Positions 1 through 6,069 of a stretch of 7,612 nt of DNA are shown here, in pieces. Each line of letters begins with the position of its first letter. Positions within the stretch are counted from its first letter, which is position 1. A program made the position numbers and the translations under genes. The notes below the pieces were generated by a model, which was given only the letters and a program-made list of their open reading frames with translations, was not told the DNA's origin and did no database searches. The stretch covers positions 1 through 7,612 of the forward strand of contig JAEYNR010000024.1 of the NCBI GenBank assembly GCA_023412475.1, written 5' to 3'. The stretch is from Fibrobacterota bacterium. GTDB lineage: Bacteria; Fibrobacterota; Chitinivibrionia; Chitinivibrionales; Chitinispirillaceae.

Positions 1-735
1 ATAGACCAGCTGCGCTCGATGCGACTTACCACAATGGCAGAATCACTTCAGAATCGCCTTTCCACCAATGATGCTGAGGGGCTTGAGCCCGCCGAGTTCG
101 TAGCACTGCTTGTTGATGATGAATACAGTGCGAGGAAACGCCGGAAGATGGAACGCATGATCTCACGGGCAAACTTCAAACCTGACCAGGCAACCATCGA
201 AAACATCCTTTACGAAGGGCAGCGGGGATTCATCAAAAAGGATATCATGAGATTTACAAATTCAGAATGGTTCGAAAACCGGCGTAACATCATCATCACC
301 GGGCCAACCGGATGCGGTAAAAGCTATCTTGCCGAAGCTATTGGTTACAAGGCCTGCACGATGGGGTACCCAACACAAAAACTCAGATATGCAATACTTT
401 TCGAAGAAATCCATTCGGCCAAAGGCACCGGGCAATACCTCAAGTACTTATCAAAACTATCAAAGGTGAAAGTACTCGTTATTGATGACTTCCTGATGTG
501 CAGCATTGATTGTCGGGATGCCGAAACACTCATGGATATCATTGAGGAAAAAGACCAGACCGGTTCAGTGATCATAACTACTCAGTTTCCCGTTCAGAAA
601 TGGCATGCTCGGCTGCCAGATCCAACCATTGCCGATGCAATCTGTGATCGGCTGGTACACAGCGCTATACAGTTCAATTTGAAAGGAGAATCGCTACGAA
701 AAAAAAACAAAATTATCACGCAAAATGACCGATGA
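1..735 (+). CDS. istB: IstB-like ATP-binding transposition helper (5' partial)
   Basis: IstB is the AAA+ ATPase that works with the IstA transposase of IS21-family elements in target selection and transposase activation. The frame is open from base 1. The residues before the first in-window Met (IDQLRS) continue the usual IstB N-terminal pattern 'L..LrL..MA..L', so the real start is upstream of the window and the ATG at 19 is probably internal. Counting from that Met, Walker A is GPTGCGKS (95-102), Walker B is VLVIDDF (152-158), the sensor-like stretch ends in TTQFP (187-191), and the conserved IstB C-terminal block DPTIADAICDRLVHSA (201-216) includes a likely Arg finger, R211. The 238 visible residues are close to the usual length of about 245-260, and the protein looks intact. 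It ends with TGA at 733-735, about 100 bp before the predicted IS tip. Confidence 0.93.
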   Translation: MDQLRSMRLTTMAESLQNRLSTNDAEGLEPAEFVALLVDDEYSARKRRKMERMISRANFKPDQATIENILYEGQRGFIKKDIMRFTNSEWFENRRNIIITGPTGCGKSYLAEAIGYKACTMGYPTQKLRYAILFEEIHSAKGTGQYLKYLSKLSKVKVLVIDDFLMCSIDCRDAETLMDIIEEKDQTGSVIITTQFPVQKWHARLPDPTIADAICDRLVHSAIQFNLKGESLRKKNKIITQNDR

Positions 736-788
736 ACATTCCGGAATTATTTTAACCAGGTGGACGCTTTTTCGGGTAACCCGGACAT

Positions 789-822
789 CGGTCAAATTAT
801 CTGATAATTTGCGGTCAAATTA
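789..822 (+). repeat. Direct repeats of the IS right end
   Basis: CGGTCAAATTA occurs at 789-799 and again at 812-822, 23 bp apart. Between them is the palindrome AAATTAT-CTG-ATAATTT (794-810). IS21-family ends carry multiple short repeats that bind the transposase, so these are read as the IstA-binding repeats of the right terminus. The function is inferred from position and family; the repeats themselves are exact. Confidence 0.65.
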
Positions 823-835
823 ATGATAACGGGCA

Positions 836-960
836 TGTTTGGATACTCCGGCTTTCCGGGCTATTTGATTTATAGATGTTTCATTATAGCCGTTTTCTGC
901 AAATAATATCTCTGCACTGTTAGTAATTGCCTCCTTTACCTCCTCTTTGAGCACCTGCAT
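836..960 (-). pseudogene. TetR-family repressor, N-terminal fragment cut by the IS
   Basis: Read from the ATG at 960-958, 41 codons are recognisable and end at 838. They follow the TetR/AcrR helix-turn-helix pattern: AITNSAEILFAENGYNETSI (11-30), then NQIARKAGVSK (31-41). In the family the next residues complete the recognition helix and lead into 'LYyyFksKe'. Here homology stops at Lys41, exactly where the IS end begins. A ribosome site, AAGGGA, lies upstream at a suitable distance (within 961-972). The ligand-binding C-terminal domain (about 150 residues) is absent and would lie beyond the IS, outside the window, unless it is lost. The fragment cannot bind DNA as it stands. The family assignment is firm; the regulated target is unknown. 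Confidence 0.8.
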
Positions 961-975
961 ATCTGTCCCTTTATT

Positions 976-1002
976 TAATAATGACCATTGCGGTCATTAT
1001 TA
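976..1002. promoter_or_regulatory. Probable TetR-type operator palindrome
   Basis: A perfect inverted repeat has 11-bp arms, TAATAATGACC (976-986) and GGTCATTATTA (992-1002), around the 5-bp centre ATTGC. It sits 15 bp upstream of the start codon of the truncated TetR gene, where autoregulated TetR-family genes usually carry their operator. The palindrome is seen directly; its role is inferred. With its repressor interrupted, it may now be orphaned. Confidence 0.6.
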
Positions 1003-1042
1003 TATAATTAATCTTTCCTCAAAGAGAAATCTTTTTTTATAC

Positions 1043-1058
1043 CTGAACTTCAGTTCAG
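1043..1058. promoter_or_regulatory. Second operator-like palindrome
   Basis: CTGAACT (1043-1049) and AGTTCAG (1052-1058) form a perfect 7-bp inverted repeat with a 2-bp centre. It differs in sequence from the palindrome at 976-1002, so it is probably not a second site for the same protein. It lies between the TetR remnant and the CHAT relic, ahead of an A/T-rich stretch. It could be the operator of a gene that has been lost. Confidence 0.35.
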
Positions 1059-1102
1059 TTTAATTTTTTTTATAAATAAAGAACACAACAAAGAAACCCA
1101 AA

Positions 1103-1512
1103 GTGTACAGACTGTTTCAATCAACATTCCTAAAAGCCTCTATATTGTCCTATGCGGCGGTAGCGGAAACGCTTCTTCAGGGCGGTGTTCCTTCAGTTAT
1201 TGCAATGTCAGCGAGTATCATTGATGAGTGCGCAACCTGTTTTACAGCCGCACTCTATGAGAACTCTCTTCATGGTATCCACTCCCGGTATCATTTCAGG
1301 AAGCGCGCAAAGCATTACGAAAATTCGAACTGCAGCGATATACCCAAGAGGGCAGAGCTCCTGGACAATGTCTCATTCCACAGCTTCTGCTTACAGAGAA
1401 GGTCGGAACTCTTGTTACCTCCGGTTCGGGCAAAGAGGGTTTGGATTTCTTCAGAGAAATCAATATTGTCAAGGGTGAAAAAGCGTTAGTTGATCTTCGT
1501 CATCAACACTAA
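1103..1512 (+). pseudogene. CHAT-type protease domain relic, frameshifted and 5'-truncated
   Basis: CHAT domains are caspase-like Cys/His proteases, found in signalling and defence proteins. One frame (from about 1148) gives AAVAETLLQGGVPSVIAMS, then SIIDECATCFTAALYENSLHG, matching the late CHAT pattern 'vAeaLl.aGvpaViAM..si.De.a..F...lY..L..G'. Near 1274-1282 the homology jumps to another frame: PLPVSFQEARKALRKFE, then CLIPQLLLTEKVGTLV, the expected 'eARkaL...W.iPqLyl' end, with a TAA stop at 1510-1512. A single lost base near 1277 would explain the jump. The region that should carry the catalytic His and Cys, and any start, is missing. Before about 1150 the downstream frame reads PKSLYIVL, perhaps the strand preceding the catalytic Cys, so a second lesion or deletion is likely there. 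Not functional as read. Confidence 0.6.
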
Positions 1513-1866
1513 AAAATGTGGGCAAATTACTTTTTTTGTCCAATTTTTTAGCTTTGATGTGCTATTTGTGTAACTTTGGTGAATAATTCAGGTAATACAT
1601 ATTTCCGAATTGACTACTTGGCACTTATCTACCTTGAATAAGCAGATTAACTTAGGCATAAATATTTTACCGAAAGCAGAAATACATCTTCTGGATGATG
1701 CTGCTCATCGTTGGTTTTTTCTCATGCAACAACAGATGGTTCCATTTTGAAATATTCGACATCTGTCAAAATTGTTACAGAAGGTAATCTATTAAAATTC
1801 AATGATTACAGATTCGGAAAAAAAATACTCCGATCCTTCAAATGGGAAACATACTCTTTTATACAA
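1513..1866. other. Gene-free degenerate stretch, possible hydrolase scrap
   Basis: No convincing intact gene is present. The plus-strand frame 1583-1750 is open and contains LPKAEIHLLDDAAHRWFF (within 1664-1723), which resembles the C-terminal 'ip.aelhlld.aaHw..fe' segment of alpha/beta-hydrolases, including the position of the catalytic His. It has no start codon and ends early, so it is at best a remnant, and chance resemblance is possible. No clear terminator follows the minus-strand pdxY stop at 1867. Confidence 0.3.
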
Positions 1867-2712
1867 TCAGATCTTCACGGCTTCGAAAGTATCTGCAGGG
1901 TTCATTATCTCAAATCTGGAATCCACCAGACGAAGCTCCCTGCTTGCTTCATTGTAAGTCTTTTCAAAAACGGTAAAGACAGAATTGGCCATTTTTTCAA
2001 GTGCATCAGAAGCATTATGAGACTGAAGATATCTGCCAAGAAAAAGTGCCGAAGTGAGATCCCCTGCCCCATTAGGATCGGGAATCATTTTGAGCCGGGG
2101 TGTGGTAATAATCCAATCCTCTCCCTTGTCAGAGAGATACATTGAAATTCTGTTGTCATCATCATTATTCTGAAAGCTTGTGATAAGCACGATCTGAGGA
2201 CCTTGTTCTCTGATTTTGCAACATGCTTCACGGGCCTGAGCAATTTCAGATATCTCCATATCTGCAAGGTATTCCGCCTCAAACTGATTTGGAGTAACAA
2301 TATCAGCCCTATTCAGTGCTTCATTTCTGATAAAATCCGGTATCGCCCGATGAACAAAGAACCCACGACCATAATCCCCCATCACCGGGTCAAGACAGTA
2401 AAGTGCTTCGGGCCGAATCGCTTTTACCCGATCGACAGCTTCGGTTATCGCCATCCCCACCTCAGTGGTCCCCATATAGCCACTCAGTACAGCATCACAT
2501 GAAAGTCCGCCACGCTTCTCAATTCCCTGAAGAATATTTTTTATGTGCTGCGCCGAAAAAACATCTCCAGTCCATTCCCCGTATCCGGTATGATTAGAGA
2601 ATTGAACAGTGTTAATGACCACGACTTCCTGCCCGATAAGCTCGAGAGGAAAAACAGCAGAACGATTACCTACATATCCAAAGGCAACGTGAGATTGAAT
2701 TGAGAGTATCAT
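1867..2712 (-). CDS. pdxY: Pyridoxal kinase, PdxY type
   Basis: A ribokinase-superfamily enzyme that phosphorylates pyridoxal with ATP in the cytoplasm to give PLP (vitamin B6 salvage). The 281 residues are close to the roughly 287 of E. coli PdxY. Family blocks run in order: IQSHVAFGYVGNRSAVFPLE (5-24), NTVQFSNHTGYGEWTGD (34-50), CDAVLSGYMG (72-81), CLDPVMGD (106-113), TPNQFEAEYL (140-149) and GPQIVLI (171-177). The nucleotide/catalytic motif PNGAGDLTSALF (213-224) carries the catalytic base Asp218. The ATG start is preceded by AGGATG (2721-2726) at 8-nt spacing. The gene lies 240 bp downstream of serA on the same strand, beyond a hairpin repeat, so it probably has its own promoter. It could supply cofactor for the PLP-dependent SerC nearby. 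The choice between PdxY and PdxK rests on the motifs and is not absolute. Confidence 0.92.
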   Translation of the reverse strand: MILSIQSHVAFGYVGNRSAVFPLELIGQEVVVINTVQFSNHTGYGEWTGDVFSAQHIKNILQGIEKRGGLSCDAVLSGYMGTTEVGMAITEAVDRVKAIRPEALYCLDPVMGDYGRGFFVHRAIPDFIRNEALNRADIVTPNQFEAEYLADMEISEIAQAREACCKIREQGPQIVLITSFQNNDDDNRISMYLSDKGEDWIITTPRLKMIPDPNGAGDLTSALFLGRYLQSHNASDALEKMANSVFTVFEKTYNEASRELRLVDSRFEIMNPADTFEAVKI

Positions 2713-2740
2713 TTTAATTACATCCTGTTACAATGCAAAA

Positions 2741-2768
2741 ATTTTACGATTTAGAAATGGGGGGTTAA
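2741..2768 (-). promoter_or_regulatory. Possible pdxY promoter (weak)
   Basis: On the minus strand, TTAACC (2763-2768) and TAAAAT (2741-2746) are 16 bp apart and lie about 30-55 bp upstream of the pdxY start. Matches to sigma-70 hexamers are 4/6 and 5/6. In AT-rich DNA such a match can arise by chance. The case rests on the position and on the separation from serA. Confidence 0.3.
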
Positions 2769-2789
2769 ATCTTCTTTTTTCTGTGATTT

Positions 2790-2833
2790 CCCCAGAGATG
2801 ATTTTTTAACTTTTTACAAAATCACCTCTGGGG
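2790..2833. repeat. Dispersed hairpin repeat, copy A
   Basis: The left arm CCCCAGAGATGATTTT (2790-2805) pairs with AAAATCACCTCTGGGG (2818-2833) at 15 of 16 positions around a 12-nt loop. It lies between the serA stop and the pdxY start. Neither strand has a T-tract directly after the stem, so it is not a standard intrinsic terminator, although it could still stabilise or end the serA message. Two related hairpins occur at 6012-6054 and 7345-7387. Confidence 0.7.
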
Positions 2834-2952
2834 TGCCTTAGCCAAAGCTTTTACACCTGCCCAAATTGCCACCTAAAACGATTCACTGAAGAGGAAGGGA
2901 GGAAATTTGATTTAAAACTGCTGCAGCTCCCCCCCCCGATTCCAAATTTCAT

Positions 2953-4134
2953 TCAGAGACTTTCGGCAAAATCGATTACCCTTACCATTATAACGCCATC
3001 AATACGTTTTACACCTTCCTCTACGGAAGGACTAACCTTTCCATCGATATCAATAATATTGTAGGCATAATCCCCTTTGTGATGATTTATCAAACCTAAA
3101 ATATTGATCTTTTCGGAAGCAAGAACCGAAGTGTATTGGCCTACCATATTGGGAATATTTCGGTTAGCAATGATAAGTCTTGTCGGAGCCATTGAATCGA
3201 GTTCACAATCCGGGAAGTTGCACGAATTTTTTATATTACCTTTCTCTAGAAAGTTTCTCAGTTGGTTAACCGCCATTATAGCACAATTGTCTTCTGCTTC
3301 AGGGGTGGAAGCACCCAGATGAGGGAATGCGATCACATTTTCCATTTTCAGAAGTTCTTCATCAGGAAAATCGGTAACATAAACCGAAACTACTCCCTGG
3401 TCCAGCGCTTCTTTGAGATGCTCATTATTTACCAGCCCGCCACGTGCAAAGTTAAGCAGACGCGCCCCTTTTTTCATTATAGCCAGACGTTCACGGTTAA
3501 TAAAGCCCTTGGTCTTATCTGTGAGAGGGACATGTAAGGAGATGTAATCAGATGCAGCAATAAGACTTTCCAGACTGCGAGCTCTTTTTACATTGCTTGA
3601 CAATCCCCATGCAGCTTCAATCGAGATGAAAGGGTCGTATCCGCTTACCTGCATCCCCAACTCAACGGCATCATTGGCAACCATCACACCAATCGCACCA
3701 AGCCCGACAACTCCCAGCCTCTTACCTTTTAGTTCCGGTCCTAAAAAACCGGATTTTCCTTTTTCAATAAGATTAGGAACCTCATCTCCTCTGCCAACCA
3801 GAGTCCTTGCCCACATCAGACCCGGAAAAATTTTTCTGGAAGACATCATAAGTCCTGTAAGCACCAGTTCTTTTACACTGTTTGCATTTGCGCCTGGAGT
3901 ATTGAATACCACAATCCCCCGCTCTGAGCACTTATTTACTGGAATATTATTTACTCCAGCACCGGCTCTGGCAACCGCCTTAACCGATGAAGGAATCTCC
4001 ATTTCAAGCATGTTTGCACTTCTAAGCAAAACAGCATCGGGATTTATTATCTCAGATGCGATTTCATAGTCATCCCTTGGAAGCAGTTCAAGGCCTACGC
4101 TTGCAATTTTATTAAGGGTCTGAATCTTATACAT
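2953..4134 (-). CDS. serA: D-3-phosphoglycerate dehydrogenase with ACT domain
   Basis: Catalyses NAD+-dependent oxidation of 3-phosphoglycerate to 3-phosphohydroxypyruvate, the first step of serine synthesis. The 393-residue protein is the short SerA form: a split substrate-binding domain (about 1-95 and 285-310), a Rossmann domain in the middle, and a C-terminal ACT-like domain (about 318-393) that probably gives serine feedback. Visible landmarks are RAGAGVNNIPVNKCSERGI (56-74), the NAD motif GLGAIG (144-149) with Asp167 ending the second strand, Arg231 in NFARGGLV, Glu260 in DFPDEE and His272 in PHLGAST, which give the family's R-E-H catalytic set. The ATG start has GAGGAG (4142-4147) at good spacing, and this site abuts the serC stop 13 nt upstream, so the two are surely co-transcribed. 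Phosphoserine phosphatase (SerB) is not in the window. Confidence 0.94.
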   Translation of the reverse strand: MYKIQTLNKIASVGLELLPRDDYEIASEIINPDAVLLRSANMLEMEIPSSVKAVARAGAGVNNIPVNKCSERGIVVFNTPGANANSVKELVLTGLMMSSRKIFPGLMWARTLVGRGDEVPNLIEKGKSGFLGPELKGKRLGVVGLGAIGVMVANDAVELGMQVSGYDPFISIEAAWGLSSNVKRARSLESLIAASDYISLHVPLTDKTKGFINRERLAIMKKGARLLNFARGGLVNNEHLKEALDQGVVSVYVTDFPDEELLKMENVIAFPHLGASTPEAEDNCAIMAVNQLRNFLEKGNIKNSCNFPDCELDSMAPTRLIIANRNIPNMVGQYTSVLASEKINILGLINHHKGDYAYNIIDIDGKVSPSVEEGVKRIDGVIMVRVIDFAESL

Positions 4135-4147
4135 TTAAAATCTCCTC

Positions 4148-5230
4148 TCAGGCATGTTCCATTTCGAAATTTTTCATGAACTCCACCAGCGCTTTCACAC
4201 CTTCTTCCGGCATTGCATTATAGATGCTTGCCCGCATTCCTCCGGCCAACCGGTGTCCTTTAAGGTTTACAAACCCTGCGATGTCGGCTTTTTTTATGAA
4301 TTCCTTGTCAATCACCTCGCTGGCAGACACAAAAGGAACATTCATCAGAGAGCGAAACTCCGGTTCCACTATAGCTTTAAACATTTTAGAATTATCCAGA
4401 AATTCATAAAGTATAGCAGCTTTCTGCTCATTGATTTTCTGCATGGATGCCACTCCACCCTGTTCTTTAAGCCATTCCAGCACCAACTTTAAAATGTAAA
4501 TACTGTAGCATGGTGGAGTGTTAAACATGGAATCATTCTTTATATGAGTGCTGTAATCAAGCATAGTAGGAGTATTATCTATGGGTTTACCGGCCAGATC
4601 TTCTCTTATAATAACAACGGTCACTCCGGCAGGGCCCAGATTTTTCTGTGCACCAGCATAGATTATTCCGAACTTGCTGATATCATACTCCTCAGAGAGG
4701 ACATTGGAAGACATATCAGCAACCAGAGGCAGCACCCCAGTATCAGGAATACTACGATAACGGGTACCAAATATGGTATTATTTGTGGTAATATGTACAT
4801 ACGCAGCTTCCGGATCAAACATACCTTTATCAAGGGCTGGAATATAAGAGAAATTTTTATCTTCAGAAGTAGCCACAACCCTTACAGTACCAAACCGTTT
4901 GGCTTCGGTTATGGCCTTCTTAGACCAGATTCCAGTATTAACAATCTCTGCTTTTTTCTTTTCACCCATCAGATTCATAGGTACCATGGCAAACTGCATG
5001 GATGCCCCGCCCTGCAGAAAAAGCACTTTGTAATTATCGGGAATCCCCATTGCCTCTCGTAAAAGAGACTCCGCGTCCCTGATAATCTGATCGTAAACAG
5101 CCGAACGGTGACTCATCTCCATCACCGATTGTCCAGAACCGTTGTAATCCAGCATTTCCTGGGCTGCTTTACGCAGTACTGGTTCAGGAAGCATCGATGG
5201 GCCTGCAGAAAAATTATAAATCCTTGCCAT
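4148..5230 (-). CDS. serC: Phosphoserine aminotransferase
   Basis: A PLP-dependent class V aminotransferase that converts 3-phosphohydroxypyruvate plus glutamate to O-phosphoserine. In some bacteria it also serves the 4-phosphohydroxythreonine step of de novo PLP synthesis. At 360 residues it is the normal family length. Motifs are YNFSAGPSMLP (5-15), MEMSHRS (37-43) with the phosphate-binding His-Arg pair, GGAS (74-77), Trp102 in NTGIWSKKA, Asp172 in ADMSSN, and the cofactor Lys196 in YAGAQKNLGPAG (191-202). The C-terminus GHRLAGGMRASIYNAMPEEG (about 326-345) is typical. The start has AAGGAG (5239-5244) at 8-nt spacing. It is the middle gene of rex-serC-serA, 30 nt after the rex stop, and no promoter is evident in that gap. 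Confidence 0.96.
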   Translation of the reverse strand: MARIYNFSAGPSMLPEPVLRKAAQEMLDYNGSGQSVMEMSHRSAVYDQIIRDAESLLREAMGIPDNYKVLFLQGGASMQFAMVPMNLMGEKKKAEIVNTGIWSKKAITEAKRFGTVRVVATSEDKNFSYIPALDKGMFDPEAAYVHITTNNTIFGTRYRSIPDTGVLPLVADMSSNVLSEEYDISKFGIIYAGAQKNLGPAGVTVVIIREDLAGKPIDNTPTMLDYSTHIKNDSMFNTPPCYSIYILKLVLEWLKEQGGVASMQKINEQKAAILYEFLDNSKMFKAIVEPEFRSLMNVPFVSASEVIDKEFIKKADIAGFVNLKGHRLAGGMRASIYNAMPEEGVKALVEFMKNFEMEHA

Positions 5231-5260
5231 AATAGGCTCTCCTTCTGAGAAAAATAGTAT

Positions 5261-5881
5261 TTATAAAGCGGTGGAAACGCTGATGCGTGCAGAAAGTATG
5301 CTTAACTCACCGTCAATATCTATCTGTTTTACAAAAACTCCCTTGTCTTTTGACTTAACAGGCGCGGGCGCAAAATTGACTATCCCCTTCACTCCTCCCT
5401 CAACCAGACGCTCAGCTACCTCCTGAGCACTCTCTGCAGGTACGGTAATAATTGCCAAATCGATACTAAGAGAACGGACAACTTCACTTATCCGATAAGC
5501 CGGAAAAAGCTCTACCGAAGTTCTTATAGTTTCCAGCCGGTTGATACTTGAGTCGAAACCAGCGACCAGTTTAAACTCCTCCCCCAGTGGATAGTTCAAA
5601 ATTGCAGATCCCATTCGACCTAACCCCACCACACAGACCCTGCGGACAGCAGCTAATCCGAGGGAGTCCGCTATCAGACTCCGTAATTTACTAACATCAT
5701 AACCGGCACCGGAGTTTCCAGCCACACCCAAGAAGCTTATATCCTTGCGGATACTGTGAGCAGCCACACCCAAGAGCTTCCCCAGTTCTGCAGAAGACAC
5801 ACTGTTTTGCAGCTTTATCTGTCCCAGTAGCTGGTACAAAGCACAAAGCCTGGAAATAGCGGGTGTAGGAATATTACTCAA
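5261..5881 (-). CDS. rex: Redox-sensing transcriptional repressor Rex (TTG start)
   Basis: Rex is a homodimer that binds DNA when NADH is low and releases it when NADH binds. It usually controls fermentation, respiration and NADH-reoxidation genes. The 206-residue length is typical. The winged-helix N-terminus IPTPAISRLCALYQLLGQI (4-22) leads to the HTH VSSAELGKLLGVAAHSIRKD (28-47) and the wing GNSGAGYDV (55-63). The Rossmann domain has GLGRMG (86-91), Asp110 at the end of the second strand, DLAIITVPAESAQEVAERLV (141-160) and GIVNFAP (166-172). The canonical 'SYFGEFGkRG' is altered to SFLGVAGNSG. The start is TTG, chosen because AGGAGG (5887-5892) lies 5 nt upstream and the protein begins at the usual IPxAxxxRL motif. 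First gene of the putative rex-serC-serA operon; two Rex boxes lie upstream. Confidence 0.95.
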   Translation of the reverse strand: MSNIPTPAISRLCALYQLLGQIKLQNSVSSAELGKLLGVAAHSIRKDISFLGVAGNSGAGYDVSKLRSLIADSLGLAAVRRVCVVGLGRMGSAILNYPLGEEFKLVAGFDSSINRLETIRTSVELFPAYRISEVVRSLSIDLAIITVPAESAQEVAERLVEGGVKGIVNFAPAPVKSKDKGVFVKQIDIDGELSILSARISVSTAL

Positions 5882-5890
5882 CTTCGCCTC

Positions 5891-5908
5891 CTGTGATTTT
5901 TTTCACAA
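5891..5908. promoter_or_regulatory. Rex operator O1
   Basis: The 18-mer CTGTGATTTTTTTCACAA has 5-bp inverted arms, TGTGA and TCACA, around six T and departs from the known Rex consensus TTGTGA-N6-TCACAA only at its first base. On the minus strand it covers the predicted rex transcription start (about 5906) and touches the AGGAGG ribosome site. Bound Rex would therefore block its own operon. The sequence match is direct; binding is inferred. Confidence 0.85.
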
Positions 5909-5912
5909 TCAA

Positions 5913-5941
5913 AATATAGTTTATATGACATATTTGTTCAA
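5913..5941 (-). promoter_or_regulatory. Putative promoter of rex-serC-serA
   Basis: On the minus strand, TTGAAC (5936-5941) and TATATT (5913-5918) are separated by exactly 17 bp, matching sigma-70 hexamers at 4/6 and 5/6. The implied start near 5906 leaves a leader of about 25 nt containing the ribosome site. Rex box O1 begins directly downstream of the -10, a standard repression geometry. Confidence 0.65.
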
Positions 5942-5985
5942 GCCGAATCTCAATTATTCCGATTTCGAGCAGTGGATATGGTTCT

Positions 5986-6003
5986 TTGTGATTTTTTTCA
6001 CAG
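5986..6003. promoter_or_regulatory. Rex operator O2
   Basis: TTGTGATTTTTTTCACAG shares the same 16-base core as O1 and differs from consensus only at its last base. It lies 95 bp from O1, 45 bp upstream of the rex -35 and 67 bp upstream of the -35 of the divergent gene. It could cooperate with O1 by looping or influence the divergent promoter. Confidence 0.78.
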
Positions 6004-6011
6004 CCATTTAT

Positions 6012-6054
6012 CCCCAGTGATGATTTGTGGATTATTGATTTTTTAACTCTGGGG
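6012..6054. repeat. Dispersed hairpin repeat, copy B
   Basis: The outer arms are CCCCAG (6012-6017) and CTGGGG (6049-6054). The left part CCCCAGTGATGATTTG matches copy A at 14 of 16 positions, and TGATTTTTTAAC (6036-6047) is identical to 2799-2810 of copy A. The inner stem is largely lost, so folding is weaker than in A or C. It sits between Rex box O2 and the promoter of the plus-strand gene, with no T-tract following. Confidence 0.55.
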
Positions 6055-6069
6055 TAATCCAAATTTACT

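Larger units (their letters stand above)
1..835 (+). mobile_element. Right-hand part of an IS21-family insertion sequence (left part outside window)
   Basis: The segment contains an IstB-type ATPase gene followed by about 100 bp of non-coding DNA with short direct repeats, the usual layout of the right end of an IS21-family element. The probable outer end is the CA at 834-835, because IS21-family tips are normally TG...CA and because sequence from 836 onward reads as an interrupted TetR gene on the minus strand. The IstA transposase and the left end would lie before position 1 and cannot be checked. The target duplication cannot be tested for the same reason. The exact end could be off by a few bases. 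Confidence 0.8.

Noticed and set aside
1103..1489. GTG-started 128-codon frame as an intact small gene
   Set aside because: Only its middle part matches CHAT. After about 1277 the homology continues in another frame, so it is a frameshifted relic, not a gene.
1711..2145. 144-codon plus-strand frame
   Set aside because: More than half is antisense to the C-terminal part of pdxY, and the rest shows no domain.
2790..2833. Hairpin copy A as a classic Rho-independent terminator of serA
   Set aside because: No T-tract follows the stem on the minus strand, and related hairpins occur in places that do not follow a gene end.
3593..4069. 158-codon open frame on the plus strand
   Set aside because: Antisense to serA, with a Pro/Ser/Thr-rich low-complexity product that reflects the serA codons read backwards.
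4544..5062. 172-codon open frame on the plus strand
   Set aside because: It lies entirely antisense to serC, whose motifs are complete. Its product has no recognisable domain and it lacks a ribosome site.
5874..6062. 62-codon minus-strand frame ahead of rex
   Set aside because: It runs through both Rex boxes, the rex promoter and a hairpin repeat, with no ribosome site or homology.
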